Part shown: positions 8,730 through 17,052 of the stretch, piece by piece
Layout of the letters: the number at the start of each line of letters is the position of its first letter
Position numbering within the stretch: the stretch's first letter is position 1
Assembly: GCA_046293075.1 (NCBI GenBank)
Contig: JBKBPL010000014.1
Location: forward strand, 36,214-100,213
From: Ga0077530 sp046293075
GTDB taxonomy: Bacteria; Pseudomonadota; Alphaproteobacteria; Rhizobiales; Hyphomicrobiaceae
Direction: 5' to 3'
Length of the DNA stretch: 64,000 nt
The notes under the pieces: generated by a model
Database searches by the model: none
What the model was told of the DNA's origin: nothing
What the model saw: only the letters and a program-made list of their open reading frames with translations
Translations under genes and position numbers: made by a program

Positions 8730-9944
8730 ATGCTTTATCAGGCCTATCAGCTGCAGGACGATCTGGCCGCGCTCATGCGCTCGAGCGCCCGCTGGGCCAT
8801 GGGCGCGTTCGGGAACGGCGGGAGCGCGTTCGCGCACCCCACGGCGCGGCACTTCGCCGCCGCCCTGGCCATGATCTCTCGCTTCCAGCTGACCCACACA
8901 CGGCCGGCGTTCGGCCTTACCACCGTCAAGGTCGGCAACCGCGACGTACCGGTGACGGAGGAGGTCACGCTCGATCTTCCCTTCGGCAAGCTCCTCCACT
9001 TCGCCAAGGACATCGACACGCCGCAGCCGCGCATCATGATCGTCGCGCCGCTCTCAGGGCACTTCTCGACCTTATTGCGCGGTACCGTCGAAACCATGCT
9101 CTCCGACCACGATGTCTACATCACCGACTGGGCCAACGCCCGCGACGTGCCGCTCGAGGCTGGGAGCTTCGGCGTCGACGACTATGTCGACTATCTCATC
9201 AAGTTCCTCGACACGATCGGCCCGCGCGCCCACGTCCTCGCCGTGTGCCAGCCCTGCGTGCAGACACTCGCCGCCGTCGCGGTCATGTCGCAGACGAACC
9301 ATCCCGCAACGCCGATCTCGATGACCCTGATGGCCGGCCCGATTGATCCACGCGAGAGCCCGACCGAGGTCAACGAGCTGGCCGTGGCAAAATCACTCGC
9401 TTGGTTCGAGAGCTCCCTGATTCACCGCGTGCCCCATCGCCACGCCGGCCGCGGCCGCCGCGTCTATCCGGGCTTCATCCAGCTCGTCGCCTTCATGTCG
9501 ATGAACATGGCGCGCCACACCGCCGCCCACCGCAAACTCTACATGCACCTCGCCAACGGCGAGGAAAAGGAAGCCGCAAAAATCAAGGACTTCTATGACG
9601 AGTATTTCGCCGTCCTCGATATGACGGAAGAATTCTATATGGAGACCATCGACCGGGTCTTCCAGAAGGCGGAGCTGGCGCAAGGCCGGTTCACCTATCG
9701 CGGCCACAAGGTCGATCCCGGCACCATTCGCAAGACCGCCCTGCTCACGGTCGAAGGCGGTCGCGACGACATCTGCGCGCTCGGCCAGACGGCTGCCGCG
9801 CACGACCTGTGCAGCTCTCTGCGGCCCCATCTGAAGCGCCATCACCTGCAGGCGAACGTCGGTCACTACGGCGTGTTCAATGGCCGGCGATGGGAGAAGG
9901 AGATCTATCCCGTCGTGCGCAACATGATCCTGGCGATGGAGTAG
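8730..9944 (+). CDS. phaZ: Intracellular polyhydroxybutyrate depolymerase
   Basis: 404 residues, typical for the PhaZ family that mobilises stored PHB granules. The N-terminus MLYQAYQLQDDL and the core are characteristic. The catalytic cysteine is expected at C173 in HVLAVCQPC, matching the VCQP motif of Ralstonia-type PhaZ. IVAPLSGHFSTLLRGTV and DVYITDWANARDVP are family-conserved alpha/beta-hydrolase segments. The terminal NVGHYGVFNGRRW holds the catalytic histidine. AGGAG lies about 11 bases before the ATG. It is divergent from the GST gene. Its product, hydroxybutyrate, feeds acetyl-CoA, linking it to the acyl-activating genes further along. Confidence 0.92.
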   Translation: MLYQAYQLQDDLAALMRSSARWAMGAFGNGGSAFAHPTARHFAAALAMISRFQLTHTRPAFGLTTVKVGNRDVPVTEEVTLDLPFGKLLHFAKDIDTPQPRIMIVAPLSGHFSTLLRGTVETMLSDHDVYITDWANARDVPLEAGSFGVDDYVDYLIKFLDTIGPRAHVLAVCQPCVQTLAAVAVMSQTNHPATPISMTLMAGPIDPRESPTEVNELAVAKSLAWFESSLIHRVPHRHAGRGRRVYPGFIQLVAFMSMNMARHTAAHRKLYMHLANGEEKEAAKIKDFYDEYFAVLDMTEEFYMETIDRVFQKAELAQGRFTYRGHKVDPGTIRKTALLTVEGGRDDICALGQTAAAHDLCSSLRPHLKRHHLQANVGHYGVFNGRRWEKEIYPVVRNMILAME

Positions 9945-10131
9945 GCCATCTGCGATCTCTGCACGACATGCCGTGCGTTCGGCTGCCTTCCCGGGGCGGC
10001 CCTGCCGCATCATAAAGCCACCCTCGACATCGGGCGGACGCGTGAATTGACCTGACGCCGCATGTCCCCTCACATCACAAGAGCATGGTTGCCTCGCCCG
10101 GCCAGCGGCATCCTCCGTGACGGGCGAAGCG

Positions 10132-10350
10132 CTACCCATCGTACGGTATCCAGTGATTGCCGACCTTGCGATAGCTCTTCTTCACAGCCGCCCAGGCGAC
10201 ACGGTGCGCAATCTCCTCGCGTCGATCGGGCTCGCGCGCACCATAGGTCCGCCACGCATTGTTGAAGGCCGCACGATAGATGTCCTGCGCGTGCTCCGGC
10301 AGGGCGTGCGGGATGGGTGCGGGAAGATCATCGTTCGATGCGTACGGCAA
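10132..10350 (-). CDS. chaB: ChaB family protein
   Basis: 72 residues matching the ChaB fold: LPEHAQDIYRAAFNNAW followed by EIAHRVAWAAVKKSYRKVGNHWIP. ChaB is annotated as a regulator of the ChaA cation antiporter in E. coli, but its real role is unclear and no chaA is visible here. The only in-frame start is TTG at 10350, with a purine-rich GAAGGGGGG upstream. It follows the KBL-like gene by about 20 bases on the same strand, so it may be the last gene of that operon. Confidence 0.8.
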   Translation of the reverse strand: MPYASNDDLPAPIPHALPEHAQDIYRAAFNNAWRTYGAREPDRREEIAHRVAWAAVKKSYRKVGNHWIPYDG

Positions 10351-10370
10351 GGCGGCTCGCCCCCCTTCGG

Positions 10371-11597
10371 CTATCCTGGCAGGCGCTGCAGCACAGCAAG
10401 GGCTTCCTCGATGTCTGCGGCCGTATGCTCGGCCGAGATCTGGAAGCGGATCTCCTCGTCACCCTTGGGCACGACTGGGTAGTTGAGCCCGGTTGCCAGA
10501 ATGCCTTCACTGCGCAGGTGGTGCACGATGCGGGATGTGCGCTCTGTATCCCGCACCATTAGTGGGACGACGGGGTGCTCGCCCGCCAATGTCTCCAATC
10601 CGAGATCAGTCAGACCGCGCCTGAAACGCTCCGTCATGGCACGCAGGTGCGCCAGGAGCGCGCGACCGCCAGGCGCATCGACGACATCAACGGCTGCAAG
10701 TGCCGCCGCGGCCTCCGCGGGGGTAATCGGGTTCGAATAGATATAGAATGGCGACGTCTCGCGCAGGAAGCGCACGAGCGTTTCCCCGGCCACGACATAG
10801 CCGCCGTTTACGCCGAATGCTTTGCCGAGCGTCGCCACAAGCAGATCGGCAGCGCCGGCGCGGGTTACCTCCTCGGTACCACGACCTGTCGCGCCCAGCG
10901 CACCGACACCATGTGAATCGTCGACCATCAGCAGAACATTCTCGGCAAAAGCTGGGTCGAACTTGTCGACCAGAGCCCGCACCCGCGCCAACGGCGCATG
11001 GTCGCCGCGCATGCTGAAGACGCCATCGGTAACGACGATCGCCCGGGAGCACGTCCGCGCCGCCTCGGCAAGATGGGATTCGAGCTCCGCCATATCGAGA
11101 TGGCGATAGATGCGCTTCTCGTGCGGGCGCCCCAGCGCAATGGCATTGATGATGCAGTTGTGGTTGAGCTCGTCGGAGATGATGGCCGTCCGCTCCGTCG
11201 TAAGTGGAGGCAATATGCCCATGACGGCTGCGTAGGCGGAGCTGAAAAGCATCGCGGCGGGGCGGTTGTGGAAAGCGGCAAGCCTGCGCTCCAGTGCGAT
11301 GTGCGGCTCCCAGGTGCCGCTGATGAACCGAACAGCCCCCGGCCCCGTTCCATACCGCCCGACAGCCTCCTCTTCGGCCGCCTTAACCTTCGCGCTCAGG
11401 GCCAGACCCAAATAGCTGTTGGAGTTCATGCGCAGGAAAGGACGATCGCCGTGCCCCTTGAGCAGATAGCGCGGACCTTTCCCGTCTGAGGCCGGGACGA
11501 CGCCTGCGATCACGCTCTCCTCGCCCTTTAGCCGCCCTGAGCGCTGAAGCTCCTTCAAGCGCTCGATGAGAACCGTCTCCAGCCTCAGTGTTGGCAT
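10371..11597 (-). CDS. kbl: 2-amino-3-ketobutyrate CoA ligase-like aminotransferase (AOS family)
   Basis: 408-residue PLP enzyme of the alpha-oxoamine synthase family. MNSNSYLGLA, YGTGPGAVRFISGT, the PLP-ring stacking ELNHNCIINA, DDSHGVGALG and the Schiff-base lysine in ATLGKAFGVNGGYV are all present. The family includes KBL, BioF and HemA. The neighbouring threonine dehydrogenase points to KBL, which cleaves 2-amino-3-ketobutyrate with CoA to glycine and acetyl-CoA. It lies about 50 bases downstream of that gene on the same strand, so both should be transcribed from the FNR-type box at 12674. The BioF alternative is unlikely in this context. Confidence 0.75.
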   Translation of the reverse strand: MPTLRLETVLIERLKELQRSGRLKGEESVIAGVVPASDGKGPRYLLKGHGDRPFLRMNSNSYLGLALSAKVKAAEEEAVGRYGTGPGAVRFISGTWEPHIALERRLAAFHNRPAAMLFSSAYAAVMGILPPLTTERTAIISDELNHNCIINAIALGRPHEKRIYRHLDMAELESHLAEAARTCSRAIVVTDGVFSMRGDHAPLARVRALVDKFDPAFAENVLLMVDDSHGVGALGATGRGTEEVTRAGAADLLVATLGKAFGVNGGYVVAGETLVRFLRETSPFYIYSNPITPAEAAAALAAVDVVDAPGGRALLAHLRAMTERFRRGLTDLGLETLAGEHPVVPLMVRDTERTSRIVHHLRSEGILATGLNYPVVPKGDEEIRFQISAEHTAADIEEALAVLQRLPG

Positions 11598-11648
11598 ATC
11601 GCGACCCCAGTAGCTCCTCGCTTGGACGGTGCCGCCAATGGCGCCCGC

Positions 11649-12608
11649 TCAACGAACCTGCGCAAGCATATGCGTCGTCATCGCCGCCAGATCGAATTCC
11701 GGCGACCAGCCCCAATCGCTCCGCGCCGCACTGTCGTCGAGCGAGCGTGGCCAGCTCTCCGCAATGGCCTGCCGCACCGGATCAATGCGATAGTCGATGG
11801 CGAACGCCGGAATGTGCTTTCTGATCTCGTCGGCGATCTCGGCCGGCGTCACGCTCATCGCCGTCACATTGTAGGCGTTGCGGAAGCGCAGGCGGGCGCC
11901 ATCAGCTTCCATAAGCTCGATCATGCCGCGGATCGCGTCCGGCATGTACATCATGTCGAGACGCGTCCCGGCAGCCAGAAAGCAGGTATAGTGCCGGTAG
12001 CGGACGGCCTGATAAAAGATCTCGACGGCATAATCGGTGGTCCCGCCGCCGGGCGGCGCCATATGCGAGATCAGGCCCGGCAACCTCAGCCCGCGCGTGT
12101 CCACATTGAACCTTGTGGCATAGTAGTCGCAGAGGAGCTCGCCCGCGACCTTGCTGATGCCGTAGATCGTGGTGGGGCGCTGGATTGTGACCTGCGGTGT
12201 GCGCGTCTGCGGCGTCGTGGGACCGAAGGCCCCGATCGAGCTCGGGAAGAACACGCGGCAGCGATATTGCCGGGCGACCTCGAGCACATTGTACAGGCTG
12301 CCCATGTTGAGGCTCCACGCTGCCTGGGGCTTGGCCTCAGCCGTTGCCGAAAGCATGGCGGCCAGATGATAGATGGTGCCGGCATCATAGCGGCGAACCA
12401 GCTCGGCCAGCTGCCGGAGGTCCGTGCAGTCCAGGTGCTCGTGAGGTCCCCGCTCGACAGGCGCCCCTGGAGGCGGCATCCGCACGTCCGATGCGATGAC
12501 CGTTTCATCACCGTAGCGCTCTCGCAGCGCCGGCACGAGTTCAGACCCGATCTGGCCCAGCGCTCCCGTCACAAGAATTGGCTTTGCTCTGCCCGGTGCC
12601 GCTGGCAT
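11649..12608 (-). CDS. NAD-dependent epimerase-type L-threonine 3-dehydrogenase
   Basis: 319-residue extended short-chain dehydrogenase. It has the Rossmann motif GALGQIGSE, DCTDLRQLAEL, a catalytic serine segment FFPSSIGAFGP and the YxxxK motif YGISKVAGE. The GLRLPGLISHMAPPGGGTTDYAVEIF stretch, split here as GLRLPGLIS and TTDYAVEIF, resembles the SDR-type threonine dehydrogenases of bacteria and animals. It would oxidise threonine to 2-amino-3-ketobutyrate, the substrate of the downstream KBL-like enzyme. The ATG at 12608 follows GGAGG by 5 bases and is preferred over a longer frame. An FNR/FixK-type palindrome lies 66 bases upstream. Confidence 0.78.
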   Translation of the reverse strand: MPAAPGRAKPILVTGALGQIGSELVPALRERYGDETVIASDVRMPPPGAPVERGPHEHLDCTDLRQLAELVRRYDAGTIYHLAAMLSATAEAKPQAAWSLNMGSLYNVLEVARQYRCRVFFPSSIGAFGPTTPQTRTPQVTIQRPTTIYGISKVAGELLCDYYATRFNVDTRGLRLPGLISHMAPPGGGTTDYAVEIFYQAVRYRHYTCFLAAGTRLDMMYMPDAIRGMIELMEADGARLRFRNAYNVTAMSVTPAEIADEIRKHIPAFAIDYRIDPVRQAIAESWPRSLDDSAARSDWGWSPEFDLAAMTTHMLAQVR

Positions 12609-12673
12609 TGCTGCCTCCAAAACCTGACCTTCGCCAACCCAGGCATGCTCGAATGGCCGACCACGCGGGGCAT

Positions 12674-12687
12674 TGATGGAAGTCAAC
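12674..12687. promoter_or_regulatory. FNR/FixK-type box TTGATGGAAGTCAA
   Basis: Exact TTGA-N6-TCAA palindrome between the divergent threonine dehydrogenase (start 12608) and NAD-kinase-like gene (start 12743). Its centre is about 72 bases from the first start and 62 from the second. A site 41.5 bases upstream of either transcription start would leave short leaders, as expected of class II activation by Crp/Fnr proteins. Confidence 0.75.
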
Positions 12688-12742
12688 CAGCCGCCAACCC
12701 AGAGCCTTATGCTGCGCTTCGACTTGACCGGGCTCAGAGGTA

Positions 12743-13885
12743 ATGGCGCTCGTCGGCTTCATCGTGAACCCTATTGCCGGGATGGGGGGACGCGTCGGCC
12801 TCAAAGGCACCGACGACGTCGAGGCAGAAGCGCGCCGGCGCGGAGCCGAGCCCAGTGCTCACGCCCGCGCAAGGGCGATGCTGCAAGCTCTGCAGCACGA
12901 CCTGCTGCGCGAGGTCGATCCGCCTGACCTCAGATGGCTCACCTGCAGTGGCGAGATGGGTGCCAGTGTTCTGGCCGAGGCAGGCTTCGTGCCAACGCGC
13001 GTGCTGGCCCTTCCCCTGCCCGGGCAGCCTTCAAGTGCGCGCGACACCAGGGCAGCCGCTGCCGAGTTCCTGGCTGCAGGCGTCGACCTCATACTCTTCT
13101 GCGGTGGCGACGGCACGGCCCGCGACATCGCTAGCGTCGTCGCCGCGCGCACGCCCATCCTCGGCATCCCGGCAGGGGTCAAGATGCATTCCGGCGTGTT
13201 CGGCGTCTCGCCGGCGCGCACTGCCGACATTCTCTTGCGCTTCCTTAAGGGCGAGCTGCGCCCGGTCGAGGCCGAGATCCTTGATCTCGACGAGGAGAGA
13301 TACCGCTCCGGAGAATGGATCATTCGCCTGCATCAGACCGTGCTGACGCCCTACGAACCAAGCTTCACACAGCTCGCCAAGCAGCTCATCATCGAGACGC
13401 CCGAAGCTGATGCAAAGGCCGAGATCGCACGTTACGTCGCTGAGATCATGCGAAGCAAGAGCGACACGCTGTTCATCCTCGGCCCCGGCACCACTCTGCA
13501 AGCCGTGGCGGAAGAGATGGGTGCTCAGAAAACGTTGCTTGGCATCGATGCCATTCTGGCCGGCGCGCTTGTCGGCCGCGATCTCAGTGAAGAGGACATT
13601 ATCGCTCTGCTCGCGCGCCATCCGCGGTGCAAACTCGTGCTCAGCCCCATTGGCGCGCAAGGGTTTGTGCTCGGCCGTGGCAACCTGCAACTGAGCCCCG
13701 CGGCGCTACGACGGATCGGCACCCGCAACATCATCGTGCTGGCGACGCCAGCCAAGCTCGCGCGCACGCCGGTGCTGCGCTTCGATACTGGCGATCCGAG
13801 CCTTGACCTGGAGCTTGCAGACCGCGGCTATCTTCCGGTCGTCGTCGGCTACCGGCGGCAGCGATTAGCCAAAATCGTGGTGTGA
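12743..13885 (+). CDS. ATP-NAD kinase-like protein (AcoX/PF01513 type)
   Basis: 380 residues. GFIVNPIAGMGG at the N-terminus and LILFCGGDGTARDIA (about residues 112-126) are the diacylglycerol/NAD-kinase fold signature. The GGDGT loop binds the phosphate donor. LGIPAGVKMHSGVFG resembles the AcoX branch rather than the short housekeeping NAD kinase. Catalytic identity is not established for this branch; NAD or another polyol may be phosphorylated. It is the first gene of a run with gcvPA and gcvPB (30-base gap to the next start), so it is probably part of the glycine-cleavage response. Confidence 0.75.
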   Translation: MALVGFIVNPIAGMGGRVGLKGTDDVEAEARRRGAEPSAHARARAMLQALQHDLLREVDPPDLRWLTCSGEMGASVLAEAGFVPTRVLALPLPGQPSSARDTRAAAAEFLAAGVDLILFCGGDGTARDIASVVAARTPILGIPAGVKMHSGVFGVSPARTADILLRFLKGELRPVEAEILDLDEERYRSGEWIIRLHQTVLTPYEPSFTQLAKQLIIETPEADAKAEIARYVAEIMRSKSDTLFILGPGTTLQAVAEEMGAQKTLLGIDAILAGALVGRDLSEEDIIALLARHPRCKLVLSPIGAQGFVLGRGNLQLSPAALRRIGTRNIIVLATPAKLARTPVLRFDTGDPSLDLELADRGYLPVVVGYRRQRLAKIVV

Positions 13886-13915
13886 TGACATGAAAATTCT
13901 CAGAAGGCTCGCGCA

Positions 13916-15268
13916 ATGACCTTCGTTCCGCATTCCGAGGCCGAACGCCGCCAGATGCTTGATGCTGTCGGCATCGAGGATCTTGAGGAGCTCTTTGCTG
14001 ATGTGCCCGCGCGCGTACGCTTCCCGCAGTTGGATCTGCCCCCGCCCATCTCGCAGCACGAGCTTGCGGTCGAGATGCGCGCGCTTGCGGCGCGCAATAT
14101 CGACACCCAAGACCGGCCCTCGTTCCTCGGCGGCGGCACCTATCGTCACTATCGCCCCGCGACCGTCGATCATGTCCTCCAGCGCGGCGAGTTCGCCACC
14201 TCCTACACGCCCTATCAGGCCGAGATCAGCCAGGGCATGCTCCAGGCCATGTTCGAGTACCAGACCATGGTCTGCCGGCTCACGGGCATGGAGGTGAGCA
14301 ACGCCAGCCATTACGACGGCGCAACGTCGCTCGCCGAGGCCATTCTGCTCGCGCTCGCTGTAAGCTCGCCGCCCCGCAGCAAGATCGTCCTCTCGCCCAC
14401 CGTCCATCCCCAGTGGCGCGAGGTCGCGAAGACCTACTTGAAGGGCGCTGATGCCCGCGTGGTTGGTGACGCCGATCCGATGCAAAGCGAGGCAGACGTC
14501 GCCGCGCTTGTCGACGCGGACACCGCTGCTGTTGTTGTCCAATCGCCCAATTTCTTCGGTCAACTGGAGGATCTGCGCCAGATATCAACCGTTTGCCGCA
14601 CAGCGGGCGCGTTGTTCATTGTCGCGGTCGATCCGATTGCGCTCGGTCTGTTCGAGGCGCCTGGCGCGTGCGGCGCCGATATCGTCGTCGCCGACGGTCA
14701 GAGCTTGGGGTTACCGCCGTCGTTCGGCGGGCCATCACTTGGCATTTTTGCCACCCGCAGGGACCTTGTGCGCCGCATCCCGGGACGGCTGGTCGGCCAG
14801 ACGACCGACGCGCACGGGCGACGCGGCTACGTGCTGACCCTCGCCACGCGCGAGCAGCACATCCGCCGCGCGCGGGCGACAAGCAATATCTGCACGAACG
14901 CGGCCCTCAGCGCCTTGGCGGCCAGCGTCTATCTCGCCACTCTTGGCAAGCAGGGTGTGCGGCACATTGCCGAGCTCTGCTATCACAAGAGCCACTACGC
15001 CGCCGCGCAGATCGCCAAGCTGGCGAACGTCACCATTAATCCGCAGGCTCCCGGGAAACCCTTCTTCAAGGAGTTTGTCGTCGAGCTGCCGCGGCCGGTC
15101 GCAGAAGTGAACGAGGTCCTGCTCCGCGACTTTGGCGTCATCGGTGGGCTCGACCTTGGCCGGATGTTCGAGGCCCACACCTGCCGCACACTCGTCGCCG
15201 TGACCGAGACCGCCAGCAAGGCCGACATCGAGCGGCTCGTCGACGGCTTACGATCAGCCCTTACATGA
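13916..15268 (+). CDS. gcvPA: Glycine dehydrogenase (decarboxylating) subunit 1
   Basis: 450 residues, standard for the alpha subunit of two-subunit P-protein. FLGGGTYRHYRPATVDHVL near residues 75-95, TSYTPYQAEISQGMLQ and QTMVCRLTGMEVSNASHYDG are diagnostic, with a PLP-fold core. It lacks the PLP lysine, which belongs to subunit 2. With GcvPB it decarboxylates glycine and loads the aminomethyl group on GcvH. AGAAGG about 11 bases before the ATG supports this start. GcvT, GcvH and the lipoamide dehydrogenase are not in the window and must be supplied elsewhere. Confidence 0.92.
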   Translation: MTFVPHSEAERRQMLDAVGIEDLEELFADVPARVRFPQLDLPPPISQHELAVEMRALAARNIDTQDRPSFLGGGTYRHYRPATVDHVLQRGEFATSYTPYQAEISQGMLQAMFEYQTMVCRLTGMEVSNASHYDGATSLAEAILLALAVSSPPRSKIVLSPTVHPQWREVAKTYLKGADARVVGDADPMQSEADVAALVDADTAAVVVQSPNFFGQLEDLRQISTVCRTAGALFIVAVDPIALGLFEAPGACGADIVVADGQSLGLPPSFGGPSLGIFATRRDLVRRIPGRLVGQTTDAHGRRGYVLTLATREQHIRRARATSNICTNAALSALAASVYLATLGKQGVRHIAELCYHKSHYAAAQIAKLANVTINPQAPGKPFFKEFVVELPRPVAEVNEVLLRDFGVIGGLDLGRMFEAHTCRTLVAVTETASKADIERLVDGLRSALT

Positions 15269-15284
15269 CTTGGTGGAAAAGCCG

Positions 15285-16796
15285 ATGGACGTAGCACCGA
15301 AATCTGCCGCAGCCCCAGAAGCAGTGTCCGCCAGCACCGTGCCGACCCTCTACGAAATGAGCGTCGCAGGCCGCGCTGGTATGCGTTTGCCGGCGCTGGA
15401 TGTGCCCGAGGCCCCTTTGCCCGACGGCCGGCTGCGTGAGGACAATGGCCTGCCTGAGCTCTCAGAGATAGATGTGGTCCGCCACTATCTACGCCTTGCT
15501 CAACGCAACTTCGGCGTCGACAGCGGCTTCTACCCGCTCGGTTCATGCACCATGAAATACAATCCAAAGATCTGCGAAGATGTTGCGCGTCTGCCGGGCT
15601 TCGCTGAAACGCATCCCTTGAGCCTCGCCGAGCACGTGCAGGGTAACCTCGCGCTGATGTATCGGACGCAGAAATGGCTGGCCGAGATTGGCGGATTCGA
15701 CGGCGTCTCGCTGCAGCCGGCCGCCGGTGCCCACGGCGAGCTCACGGCGTTGCTCATGATCCGTGCCTATCACGCCGACCGCGGTGAGCATCGGCGCGAT
15801 CAGATCCTCATTCCGGATTCGGCACACGGAACCAACCCTGCGTCAACAACGATGGCCGGATTTATCGCCGTCGAGATTCCGTCCGACGCACGCGGCAACA
15901 TCGATATTGCCGCTCTCCGCGCCGCCTGCACCGATCGGGTGGCGGGCATAATGGTCACCAATCCGAACACGCTGGGCCTCTTCGATGAGCATCTCGAGGA
16001 GGTGGTCCGACTGGTGCACGGCTGTGGCGGTCTCGTCTACGGCGACGGTGCCAACATGAATGCGCTTGCGGGCATCCTGCGCCCCGGCGATCTCGGCATC
16101 GATCTCATGCACTACAACCTGCACAAGACGTTTGCCACGCCGCATGGCGGCGGCGGACCGGGCTCAGGTCCGGTCGCGGCGGCCCGGCACCTTGTGGACT
16201 ACCTGCCCGGCCCGGTCGTAGCAACACGCGCCCCAGCGGACACGACTGAGCCTCTCTTCGTGCTGGAAACACCGCGACGATCCATAGGCGGCGTCGCCTC
16301 GTTCTACGGCAATTTTGGCCAGCTCGTGCGTGCCTATGCCTATCTGCGCCTTCTCGGCGCTCAGGGGCTCAAGGACAGCGCCATGCACGCCGTGCTGAAC
16401 GCCAACTACCTGCGGGTGGCTCTGCGGAACGGCTTCCGAGTGCCGTATGACCGACCATGCCTGCATGAGTTCGTCTGCGAAGGCCGAATAGAGGGCTCGC
16501 CCGTCCGGGCGTTCGACATCGCCAAGCGCCTCATTGATTACGGCTTCCACCCGCCGACCAACTATTTTCCCTTGATTGTGCACGAAGCGCTGATGATCGA
16601 GCCCACGGAGACCGAAGCCAAGCCGATGCTTGATGCCTACATCAAGGCCATGCACGATATTGCACAAGAGGCCCGCAACTGTCCCGACCTGCTCCGCTCG
16701 GCGCCGCACGTCACCCCTGTTGGCCGTCTCGATGAAGTGAAGGCCGCACGAGAGCTCATTCTTCAAGAGGCGCCACCAGCCGCCGTGGGCGGATAG
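15285..16796 (+). CDS. gcvPB: Glycine dehydrogenase (decarboxylating) subunit 2
   Basis: 503 residues, the beta subunit of the P-protein. The PLP-binding lysine sits in HYNLHKTFATPHGGGGPGSGP. FYPLGSCTMKYNPK and DSAHGTNPAS are hallmark segments. It starts 16 bases after gcvPA ends; TTG 15270 and GTG 15273 are alternative starts but ATG 15285 follows GGTGGAAAAG. Together with the threonine dehydrogenase and KBL pair on the other side of the shared promoter region, it would turn threonine-derived glycine into methylene-tetrahydrofolate, CO2, ammonia and NADH. Confidence 0.92.
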   Translation: MDVAPKSAAAPEAVSASTVPTLYEMSVAGRAGMRLPALDVPEAPLPDGRLREDNGLPELSEIDVVRHYLRLAQRNFGVDSGFYPLGSCTMKYNPKICEDVARLPGFAETHPLSLAEHVQGNLALMYRTQKWLAEIGGFDGVSLQPAAGAHGELTALLMIRAYHADRGEHRRDQILIPDSAHGTNPASTTMAGFIAVEIPSDARGNIDIAALRAACTDRVAGIMVTNPNTLGLFDEHLEEVVRLVHGCGGLVYGDGANMNALAGILRPGDLGIDLMHYNLHKTFATPHGGGGPGSGPVAAARHLVDYLPGPVVATRAPADTTEPLFVLETPRRSIGGVASFYGNFGQLVRAYAYLRLLGAQGLKDSAMHAVLNANYLRVALRNGFRVPYDRPCLHEFVCEGRIEGSPVRAFDIAKRLIDYGFHPPTNYFPLIVHEALMIEPTETEAKPMLDAYIKAMHDIAQEARNCPDLLRSAPHVTPVGRLDEVKAARELILQEAPPAAVGG

Positions 16797-17052
16797 GCTC
16801 CAGGCGCATCAAATTCGGGCCAAGCGGCCCAAGACCGCCAGGGCGCCGCTCGCTCCCATGTCTGATGCTCGGCCGCGCCCCGCCGCAGGTCATAGGGCGT
16901 CATGGATGGCAGATCGCACAGATCGAGCGCGGTCGCCAAAGGCCCTGCGCGTGGCGCAGACGGCCGCGCGTAGCGGCCCGGCACGATGCTCCCGGCTGCC
17001 CGCAGCCGGTCCCCGATCGAGGTAGCAGGATGATCCGATTATCGGGGCCTGC

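Noticed and set aside
12724..12737. TTGACCGGGCTCAG, a near match to the FNR-type box just ahead of the NAD-kinase-like gene
   Set aside because: The right half has mismatches and it is only about 6 bases from the start codon; the exact box at 12674 is the better site.
16763..16984. Minus-strand 73-codon frame overlapping the end of gcvPB
   Set aside because: It overlaps a certain gene, has no recognised motif and no clear ribosome-binding site; high GC makes such frames common.
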